A stretch of 64,000 nucleotides of DNA from Annona cherimola. Its lineage: Eukaryota; Streptophyta; Magnoliopsida; Magnoliales; Annonaceae. The DNA lies in the NCBI GenBank assembly GCA_030490835.1, contig CM059975.1:35620133-35684132 (forward strand). The letters run 5' to 3'. A program made the translations under genes and the position numbers. Each line of letters begins with the position of its first letter. Position 1 is the stretch's first letter. This document shows, in pieces, positions 55,581-64,000 of this stretch. Below the pieces are notes generated by a model. That model saw nothing but the letters and a program-made list of their open reading frames with translations, did not search any database and was not told the DNA's origin.

Positions 55581-56387
55581 CAAAAACATATTTGATTAGC
55601 TTGGAAAATGATAAATCGCAAAATTTCATAAATTTTTATAGCAATTTCATACCTTTAATTATAAAAAGAGCTAATTAGATATGGGTTTTATGTGAAATTT
55701 TATAAATTTATATTTTCATAAAATCTTTAATTTTGCTATAAAACGGGTCATTTTGCATTATTTTTACTCATGCTAAGCGAAATTAAATGAGAAAAAAAAT
55801 TAACTTTGAAATGTATATTAGCCTATTAATATAATTCAGGCAAATTTATGGAGTGGTTTAACTTAGTAAATATATACATACATATACATATGATTATAAA
55901 TATATTTTAAAATATGGGTTCAAAATGAACTATCATATATTTTGAAATAAAAGTAAAAAAAAATTACATAAATTAAAATAGGCTTGAAATAATTTGAATA
56001 TATTCATGAGCCCATTACCGATAAATTTATATAATACTTTAATATGGTAAATTAATACGAGCACACGGAGCAAAAAATGGGCTATCAAACACTAATTTTC
56101 TAAACTACAAAAGAATAGTTTAAAATAAAATTACACGAAATTCTTGACATTAGTTTAAATTATTTTGGAAATTAAAATATTTCTTAAACTATTTACTTAA
56201 TTAATGTGCTGGTAGGTTCAAAACTTGTTACAAATTGGGTTAATATATATTTTTGTTAGCTTTGATTTGTTTCCCAAGAAACCGCATGTGCTTCAGCCAA
56301 AACACACTGCCGAAGAGCAAGGAACGGAGCTCCACCATTACCGATTGGGGGGACGCAGATTAGAAATGTTAAGCAACGCGCTACCTG

Positions 56388-58118
56388 GTGCATAGGATTG
56401 GGCTCAGGTAATTTTTCGTAATTTTAAATTACCGAAAATATCACTGATTTTAAAAAATCTAAAAAAAATATCTAAAAGTCTCCAAAAATAGTAAAAATTG
56501 ATACATATGTTAAATAAACCTAGATTAACCATTGTATGAAAAAATTTTCAAAAAAAAAAAATAAAAAAATAGGTGCAGTGCACCCGGGTGCATTGAGGCT
56601 GAATGCACTGAGCCCAATCCTATGCACCCGGGTGCATTCAGCCTCAATGCACCCGGGTGCACTGCACCTATTTTTTTTTATTTTGTTTTGAAATTTTTTT
56701 CATGAAGCTGTTAATATAGGTTTATTTAACATATGTATCAATTTTTACTATTTTTGGATATTTTTAAATATTTTTTTTAGATTTTTTAAAATCAATGGCA
56801 TTTTTCGTAATTTTAAATTACTGAAAATGCCACTGATTTTAAAAAATCTAAAAAAAATATCTAAAAGTCTCCCAAAATAGTAAAAATTGATACATATGTT
56901 AAATAAACCTAGATTAACTATTGTATGAAAAAAATTTCAAAAAAAAAATAAAAAAAATAGGTGCAGTGCACCCGGGTGCATTGAGGCTGAATGCACTGAG
57001 CCCAATATTATGCACCTGGGTGCATTCAGCCTCAATCCACCCGGGTGCACTACACCTATTTTTTTATTTCTTTTTTGGAAAATTCTTTCATGAAGCTGTT
57101 AATATAGGTTTATTTAACATATGTATCAATTTTTACTATTTTTAGATATTTTTAAATATTTTTTTTAGATTTTTTAAAATCAGTGGCATTTTCCGTAATT
57201 TTAAATTACCGAAAATGCCACTGATTTTAAAAAATCTAAAAAAATATCTAAAAGTCTCCAAAAATAGTAAAAATTGATACATATGTTAAATAAACCTAGA
57301 TTAACCATTATATGAAAAAAATTTAAAAAAAAAATAAAACAATAGGTGCAATGCACCCGGGTGCATTCAGCCTCAATGCACCTGGGTGCACTGCACCTAT
57401 TTTTTTATTTTTTTTTGAAAATTTTTTCATGAAGCTGTTAATATAGGTTTATTTAACATATGTATCAATTTTTACTATTTTTGGATATTTTTAAATATTT
57501 TTTTTAGATTTTTTAAAATCAGTGGCATTTTCCGTAATTTTAAATTACCGAAAATGTCACTGATTTTAAAAAATCTAAAAGTCTCCAAAAATAGTAAAAA
57601 TTGATATATATGTTAAATAAACCTAGATTAACCATTGTATGAAAAAATTTTCAAAAAAATATTTAAAAAATAGGTGCAGTGCACCCGGGTGCATTGAGGC
57701 TGAATGCACCGCGCCCAATCCTATGCACCCGGGTGCATTCAGCCTCAATGCACCCAGGTGCACTGCACCTATTTTTTTTATTATTTTTTGAAAATGTTTT
57801 CATGAAGCTGTTAATATAGGTTTATTTAACATATGTATCAATTTTTACTATTTTTGGATATTTTTAAATATTTTTTTTAGATTTTTTAAAATCAGTGGCA
57901 TTTTCCGTAATTTTAAATTACCGAAAATGCCACTGATTTTAAAAAATCTAAAAAAAATATCTAAAAGTCTCCAAAAATAGTAAAAATTGATACATATGTT
58001 AAATAAACCTAGATTAACCATTGTATGAAAAAATTTTCAAAAAAAAATTAAAAAAAATAGGTGCAGTGCACCCGGGTGCATTGAGGCTGAATGCACCCGG
58101 GTGCATAGGATTGGGCTC
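56388..58118. repeat. Tandem array of palindromic MITEs
   Basis: Four complete or nearly complete units and one half unit of the Mutator-type foldback family: about 56388-56609 (right arm mainly), 56610-56997, 56998-57351, 57352-57710 and 57711-58118. Each unit has arms with two CACCCGGGTG palindromes, 'tttatttaacatatgtatca' and the centre 'taattttaaatta'. Unit boundaries carry GAGCCCAATCCTATGCACC or its reverse. The half unit begins with the right-end sequence 'gcataggattgggctc', which also ends the array at 58118. Confidence 0.88.
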
Positions 58119-59130
58119 CTTGCCTTTCTTTCTCCATCACCGGCTGCCATCTAAGATTCAGCCAACTGCCACCGAATCAAGCATTTCGATAACCACGATT
58201 TCAACAGAACGCCCAAAATTTCAGCCATAGAGTCACAAATATCAGTTGTCTTCTTTATTTCCAATGTCTCATCTGTGCAAACCAAGATTGCAGCCATGGC
58301 AACGATCTTGGTATCAACACCAGCAGCCACCCTGTTACTTTGGTGCCATCCAAAACCGACAACCAAAACCCAGCACTGATCCAGCCCCTTTTATTTTGGA
58401 AGCAGCAAACTTCCCAACAGCCAGCATTCATTTGCAGCCAAAAAAAAAAAAAAACCACCGGCAACGACCACGCATCCAACAGATTTCGGCAGCCAAACAA
58501 TAAACCCACCAAAAACCAGCCACTAAAACGAACAGCACCGAACTCACAGCATGCATCGTCTAATCCCACCATTAGATTCGGCGATTCTCTCCTCTGCAAA
58601 TTTGAGTTTTATCATTGCAACCTGTTGCTAAGAGCCACGACCAGCATTCCATCTTCCAAGCTCAAATTTTAGACTATCACCAGCCAATTTAAAAAATACC
58701 TATCAATTGGCATTTACAGCACAGCAGCACCTCCGATGCATGGCAGCGTAATTGCAACACAACACAATTCGTTACCGCAGCCCCTCTAACAATCGGCAAT
58801 CATGAAGTCCTAAAACCCAGCCTCCATTAATTTCACAACTGATCATACCCATGAGAAGCCCCGATCCGTTGCAAAGAAGCTCCCCTCAGCTCCCGTCTTG
58901 TCTTCTCTAACAATCACCAGCTGCCATTAAACCCAGGAACACATCCCATCATTAATCAGCATGGCAGATCATGCAATAGCTGAACTCGCCTTCGCCCCTG
59001 CTCAGAAAATCAGCATTCTCCAATCGATACTAGCTGCCATTGCAATTCAGAGGGCCTGGAATGGTAATGAGAAAATTTCACAGGCAGCCCAAAATCCTAC
59101 ATCGTTGGAAAAGCATTTCAAGGGACACCC

Positions 59131-59146
59131 CACGTGCTTATAAAAA
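59131..59146 (+). promoter_or_regulatory. G-box and TATA box in the Gypsy LTR
   Basis: CACGTG at 59131-59136 followed by TATAAAAA at 59139-59146. The related LTR has 'ctacaaatagagggg' at the corresponding place (33513-33527, reverse). Probable LTR core promoter. Confidence 0.5.
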
Positions 59147-59386
59147 GAGGGGCAGTCAACCAAGCTGGGACATAGCAAAATAAAGCAACAAATGACCCTA
59201 GGGTGGAGATTTGTTCTTCGTTTTGGATTATTTCAATTTTTATTTATTGTTTTGTAGTTGCCTTTATTGTTCTGTAGTTGTTAAGTTTTACTTTGTAGTT
59301 TTAATTACATTTTCATGCTTTATCTCTTGCTTTATAATTTTTTATATTAAATTTAGTATATTTTCTTTCATTCTTTCTTAAATTAA

Positions 59387-59646
59387 AGGTGTGTTTGGTA
59401 AATAGTAAAATATATTAAGCTAAAACTTTTCACTCTCTATAATTATTCTTTTTTTAATTATTTTTTAAATTTTCCTATACAACTACCGTACATTTTAATC
59501 ATTTTTACACTGCTACCTATACAAATAACTTATCTATTTTAACTTTATTCTCTTTACTTTTTTTCGTTATCTATACTATATCATATCATTTTCTTTCAAT
59601 TTAAAAAATTTTTCATCCAAAAATTTATAACTTTCTAAACACACCC
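59387..59646. mobile_element. Tourist-like MITE, copy 3
   Basis: 260 bp, AGGTGTGTTTGG to AAACACACCC, TSD TAA at 59384-59386 and 59647-59649. Same family as 11181 and 51825. Inserted in the Gypsy LTR. Confidence 0.82.
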
Positions 59647-60006
59647 TAAAGTTTATTTCAGCAATCCTTTAGTTGTTTTTTAATTTAGACTTAATTTAAA
59701 TTATTATTAATTATTTATACTTTCGTTTCCTTCTCTCTCTATCTCTCTCCTCTCTTATCTCTTTTTCCTTTCGCTCTCTAGTTTCTCTCTCTTTCTTTCG
59801 CTTCTCTTTCTAATTTCTCTCTTATCTTTTTTCTTATTACAACTAGATCCCAAACAATTCAAAACTGCATCGCCCTTTTGTGGAATCAACTCGATTCACT
59901 ATTATTATATGTTATCTTCCATATAATGTTAACTTTAATGCATTTTGATTAATTTAATTAAATTGATGATTAAGTTTTTTTAACGACAAGCACTTAGTTT
60001 GCATCA

Positions 60007-61221
60007 GAAAACATATTCCATTACAAACATCTCATTAAACTTCTAGCTAATCCAATATCGTGCCTCTTTGTTTGTGTTCTAAGATGCAAAGGATATTCAA
60101 TTTGTTAAAACCGAATTTGGTAAGAGACTGATTTTAGTTTAATCGGTTTAACTGTTTACGAAAATCGGGTCGAACTAGTTTACGAAAATTGGGTCGAACT
60201 AGTATAATAGCAAATTATATTTATCTAAAATATAGCAATTTATATAAGATGTATATTTTAGTAACCAAAACAAAATACAAATGAAGATAAAAATATTGAA
60301 TATAGGTTATACAGATTCTTACCAAATTTCTAATATCTAATATTAAAAAAATAAAAGTATATTAAATACTTGTGACATGCAATATCAAAGAAACCACACA
60401 TTCTCATACTCAAATGAAAAAAAATTAGAAGGTCTAGTGATGAGCACAGTACCACATTACACCCTCTTATTTGAAACCACATTGCACATTCTTCTTCTTC
60501 TTCTTTTTTATCTCACACATTTCTCACACATTTCTCACACATTGCACATTCTTAGCTCTGTTGCATTGTCAAAAATGCTTATTATTTTTTATGCAAGTAA
60601 AACATGCTTATTCGTTGTTAATACTTTGTCCAAAAACACATGATTTTCCATAATATTTGGCATTCAAATTACTTATTTTGAATTGATCGCTTACAAATCG
60701 TTAAAACGTGAAAGAAAGTACATGGAAAGGTGAAAATGCAAAAAGTAGAAAAGCTAATAAAAAATGTAAAAACAGAGCAAAATACTTAACAACGCGAGTC
60801 GGGCCGTGTTTTGGGCTCTATAATCTGTGTGGTTATGTGATGGTGAATTAATGATTCCCAAAGAATAACACGACTCATGTGATTACATACGGGCTAATTT
60901 GAAGATTCCAAGGAACCGCACGGAAGCATGTTTAACCACACGCCCAATGTGATTGTGCCGACCTCCTTACATAGTTTGTATGCAGATTTCCTTCTAATGT
61001 TTTATTGTTTTCTTTCCTTTTAATTAATGCACCTTTAAAGTTAAATTTATTTGATTAGAATCTAATACTTTTTTGATTCATTTAGATATACTCCAAGCCG
61101 TTTGTTACAAATAAGTAGAAGCATAATCTTCACTACAAGGAGGAAATCCTAGAACACCTCATTCACTAGGAGGAAATTAATACCTCCACCACAAGGGGGG
61201 ATGAAGGGTTGAAACTCCAAC
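60007..61221. other. Gene-free stretch with short tandem repeats
   Basis: No believable gene. Three copies of an 11-bp 'tctcacacatt' unit lie at 60511-60543 after a 'ttc' run, and a 27-bp repeat around 'gtttacgaaaat.gggtcgaac' at 60153-60205. The open frame at 60377-60643 covers the 11-bp repeats and has no domain. Three 'aggaggaaat' phrases lie at 61138-61180. Confidence 0.45.
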
Positions 61222-61504
61222 TGTTGACTTATACTGTTTTGATGATAGACAAGTTAAGAATTTAATGCTAGAAAGGTGTTGCTTATATTTGATTCGTGAT
61301 GAATGGTTATAACAAGTTAGTATTGAATTGTATTATGAATCTGTGGTTTGCTACTTCAACTGATTTAGTTTCAAACTTCAACTGTTTTGGTTTGAAACTT
61401 CAACAGTTTTTGGGTTGAAACTTTAACAGTTTGCTTAGCAAGATAAATGGATAAGTGATTGGATGATGACATGGCTAGTTTGAAGAGTTGTCCTGGGTTG
61501 TTAC

Positions 61505-61729
61505 AGGTTGTTGAGAAAAATTCGATTGGTTGCGGATTTGGTGAAGAAAATCTCTCTTGGTGGTTTCTGTTTGTTAAGTTGTTATAAGTTGTTGAGAAAA
61601 ATCTGAATGGTTGCGAATTTGGTGGAGAAAATCTCTCCTGGTGATTTCGGTTTGTTAAGCTGTTACAGGTTGTTGAAAAAAATCTGATTAATTGTGATAT
61701 GATGGAGAAAATCTCTCTTGGCGATTGGA
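61505..61729. repeat. Tandem repeat of about 80 bp, three copies
   Basis: Units start at 61505, 61587 and 61666 with 'aggttgttgagaaaaat' and share 'gagaaaatctctc'. In the U3 region of the LTR, just upstream of the TATA box. Confidence 0.88.
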
Positions 61730-61738
61730 AGTTAAAGC

Positions 61739-61746
61739 TATAAATA
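61739..61746 (+). promoter_or_regulatory. TATA box of the family B LTR
   Basis: TATAAATA in 'agctataaatagaca', directly after the 80-bp repeats. Confidence 0.65.
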
Positions 61747-62272
61747 GACAATGAATTTCAACTGAAAATTCAATTCAGAGAGAATATTTTCAAAAGTGCA
61801 GATCTGTCTCAAGGAGTTCTCTATGATCCTCTGTCTATCTGTCAAAAGCAACATATTGAAGATCGTCGTGACCATCCTACTAAAAGCTTCATCTCCGTGC
61901 TTCTATGCTATTAAATTGGTTGTAAGCTTTATTTCATTTTTATTATTTTACCTTGAATTAGAGGTTGTCTAATTCAAGAGGAAAGCTTTCATTGTGATTT
62001 GTGGAAAGCTTCACATGCCACCTGGAGTTGTTTGTGTAATCCAAAAGACAATTGAGATCGTACCACTATAACTTGAGTTCTAAGTTGACTAGTGGAAACC
62101 CGAGTCAAGGCGTTGACTTGGAGAGTGGAGTAGGTGTGTTAACCAAACCACTATAATTACGGTGTCTTCTTTGGATTATTTTTGTGGTGTGTGAAATTTA
62201 TCTTGTTCATTCTTAGATCACTCTTTGTGCTATTATTCCTTTCTTTTATCAGTTTCATACGGGTCTAACAAT

Positions 62273-62284
62273 TGATTTCAGAGC
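62273..62284 (+). promoter_or_regulatory. Primer-binding site, family B
   Basis: 'tgatttcagagc', two mismatches from TGGTATCAGAGC, 2 bp after the LTR. Confidence 0.8.
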
Positions 62285-62310
62285 GGTCTTTAAATTACTC
62301 CAAAGAGATC

Positions 62311-63735
62311 ATGACAACTGAGAAGAAAGCGGAGATTGGATATGGTGAAGGTCATTCCATAACCAGACCACCATATTTTGATGGCACAAATTATAGATAT
62401 TGAAAATGCAGAATGCAGATCTTTATCATGGGTGAGGATTTAAAACTTTGGAATGTTGTTCATAAAGGTGTTATTTTACCTAGAGATGATATAACCGAAC
62501 CTAATGAACAATAAAATGAACAAGTGCATTTAAATGCCAGAGCTCTAAATGTTTTATACTGTGCACTTTGCCCATCTGAATTTAATTGGGTATCTGCTTG
62601 TGCCACAGCCAAAGAGGTTTGGGATACACTCATGGTAACACATGAAGGTACTTCTCAAGTTAAGGAGTCTAAGATAAATATGTTGATGCATGATTATGAA
62701 CTTTTTATGATGAAATCTAATGAATCTATCACCAAGATGTTTTGCAGATTCACCAACATAATTAATGCCTTGAAAGCACTTGGTAAGTCTATTGAGGCAA
62801 AGAAACAGGTAAAGAAGATATTGAGATCACTTCATTCTTCTTGGACTGCAAAGGTTACAGCCATAGAGGAGGCCAAGGATTTAACAACCATGTCTGTAGA
62901 TCAATTAATAGGCTCCCTTATGACACATGAGATCATTATGAAGAAAAATGATGATAATGATCCAAAAGGTAAGAAGATAATTTGTCTCAAAGTTTCCTTT
63001 GATCATTCTGATGATAATGCAGGTGATGAAGATGAAGACATTGCTACGTTGACAAAAAAGATAAGATGGTTCATCACTCGAAATCGAGAAAATAACAACA
63101 ACAACAACAACAACAACAACAGGAATGCAGCCGCTAGAAGGATACAACGACGGCCTGAAAAGAAAAGAGAACAGAAGGACCAAAGGAATGATTTTGAGAA
63201 AAGAGAAGGAGATAAAATAAGGTGTTATAACTGTCAAGGTTTTGGACACCTTAAGAATGCATGTCCATCTTCTTTTGAAAAGAAAGATTTTAACGAAAGA
63301 AAAAATCAAAGTTATGGGGCATGGTGTGATAGTGATACTTCGCTATCAGTCACTTCAGGATCTGATGATGATCAAGCGAATCTTGCATCATATTTAGGAT
63401 TTATGGCAGATAACGAAGATGAATCTAAACATTCTGAGATAAATTATACAGTTGATCAATTAGAACAAGAATATGCTGAACTAGTTGGAGAATTTACCAC
63501 TTTGTCAGATAAATATATAAAATTTAAAATTGATCTCAGATGTGAAAAAGAAAAAAATATGAATTTGCAAATGCAAATAAAATCTCTTGCTGAGGAAAAT
63601 GAAAATTTGAAAAATCAAATAAAAGAAAATAAAAAAATAAATAATAGAAAGTCTAATAAAAATTTTAGAAATCAAAATGGAATTTGCAATTTTTGTTGTA
63701 ATTTTGGACATTTTTTTATATATTTGCCCAGTTAG
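62311..63735 (+). pseudogene. Family B Copia gag, two early stops
   Basis: ATG 62311 begins MTTEKKAEIGYGEGHSITRP and 'YFDGTNYRY'. TGA at 62401 replaces the Trp of the conserved YW motif, and TAA at 62512 is a second nonsense codon. From 62524 the frame is open for 403 residues: UBN2-type region ('SKINMLMHDYELFMMK', 'IINALKALGKSIEAKKQ'), an acidic stretch, an Asn run, zinc knuckle CYNCQGFGHLKNAC (about 63221-63262), an acidic part, and a coiled coil rich in Glu, Lys and Asn (63440-63660). It ends at TAG 63735 inside a second knuckle, CNFCCNFGHFFIY, with the last Cys lost. The same reading frame continues to the 'GPMKWVLKQ' gag end at 63809-63833. Only two or three mutations separate it from an open gag. 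Confidence 0.9.
63092..63121 (+). repeat. AAC microsatellite in gag
   Basis: About nine AAC units encode a run of Asn between the basic helix and the zinc knuckle. Replication slippage would change its length without shifting the frame. Confidence 0.85.
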
Positions 63736-63833
63736 AAAACTGCAAACGTTTGGAGAAAAATTGGTTTGGAAACCTAAAATACATAATATTGATACTAACC
63801 AGTTTGGACCCATGAAATGGGTACTAAAACAGT

Positions 63834-64000
63834 AAAGTTTTTTTTGTTTTGCAGGAATGCATGATGTTAACTTGCCAAATAAGATGGTATATGGATAATA
63901 GTTGTTCACATCATATGACCGGAAATAAAAATGCATTCAAGTTCTTAGAAATGCAAAATAAAGGTAAGGTTACTTTTGGAGACAACAATAAAGGTTTCAT
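63834..64000 (+). pseudogene. Start of family B pol (protease), cut by window end
   Basis: Gag stops at TAA 63833-63835 after 'WVLKQ'. Pol appears in another frame: 'YMDNSCSHHMTGNKNAFKF' from about 63889. The protease motif is DNS in place of DSG, so Gly and the usual order are altered. 'GKVTFGDNNKGF' reaches the window edge. Integrase and RT presumably lie beyond 64000. Confidence 0.75.

Larger units (their letters stand above)
55609..60006 (+). repeat. Solo Gypsy LTR with nested MITEs
   Basis: TGATAAATCGCA (55609) to 'gtttgcatca' (60006), with TSD GAAAA at 55604-55608 and 60007-60011. 4398 bp, of which about 1.73 kb is a MITE array and 0.26 kb a Tourist-like MITE, leaving about 2.4 kb, similar to the LTR at 32962-35751. 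No primer site or internal region follows. Open frames at 58246-58672 and 58961-59143 have no domain and are LTR sequence. Confidence 0.85.
61222..62270 (+). repeat. Family B Copia 5' LTR
   Basis: 1049 bp, TGTTGACTTATACTG to CGGGTCTAACA, followed by a primer site and gag. Contains short 'acttcaactgtttt' repeats (61353-61432), a tandem repeat (61505-61729) and a TATA box. Confidence 0.88.

Noticed and set aside
56388..58118. CRISPR-like array of regularly spaced palindromes
   Set aside because: Units are 350-390 bp foldback MITEs in a plant genome; there are no short repeats with unique spacers and no cas genes.
60377..60643. Hydrophobic frame that looks like a small membrane protein
   Set aside because: The hydrophobic part comes from 'ttc' and 'tctcacacatt' repeats; no upstream promoter or homologous copy was seen.
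61371..61751. 126-residue minus-strand frame with internal repeats ('TNRNHQERFS')
   Set aside because: It lies within the three 80-bp repeats of the family B LTR; the protein repeat is a by-product of the DNA repeat.

Overview
This is a repeat-dominated, AT-rich stretch of a plant nuclear genome, almost certainly an angiosperm. The evidence is plant-type Copia and Gypsy LTR retrotransposons with initiator-tRNA-Met or tRNA-Asp-like primer sites, a TRIM, Tourist-like and Mutator-type MITEs, and a chloroplast polyphenol oxidase (PPO) relic. I see no intact host gene, no tRNA or rRNA gene and no CRISPR array. Nothing in the sequence fixes the species.

Layout: 1-5400 holds LTR remnants, two Copia-type in opposite orientation and two Gypsy-like on the minus strand. 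5433-6110 is the first block of an old segmental duplication. 6136-8620 is a Copia LTR with a broken gag. 9327-9764 is a complete 438-bp TRIM with a GGCGG target-site duplication (TSD). 10520-15170 is a decayed minus-strand Copia element (family B). 15180-19030 is gene-free. 19848-28637 is a structurally complete but coding-dead minus-strand Copia element (family A, 8.8 kb, TSD TTCTT). A solo LTR (28740-30013, TSD ATAAT) follows. 30856-35751 is a minus-strand Gypsy element, with a palindromic MITE in its LTR. 36146-50808 is a nested Copia complex: an old element with an env-like gene is split by a solo LTR (36328-38050, TSD CCTCT) and by a 9.5-kb tandem cluster (38488-47944) in which most of pol is deleted. 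52571-53215 is the PPO pseudogene, flanked by MITEs. 53283-55580 is the second copy of the segmental duplication. 55609-60006 is a solo Gypsy LTR (TSD GAAAA) carrying a 1.7-kb tandem array of palindromic MITEs. 61222 to the window end is the left part of a plus-strand family B Copia element that runs off the edge.

The two copies of the segmental duplication act as an internal reference. The copy at 53-56 kb lacks the two Copia insertions that break up the copy at 19-30 kb, so insertion boundaries and TSDs can be read directly.

Most informative points: a PPO gene with its whole tyrosinase core excised; a head-to-tail array of foldback MITEs; a Copia cluster with integrase joined straight to an env-like gene; a gag stop at the same place in five Copia copies with pol in another frame; and LTRs built from a minisatellite with a GTCGAC core.
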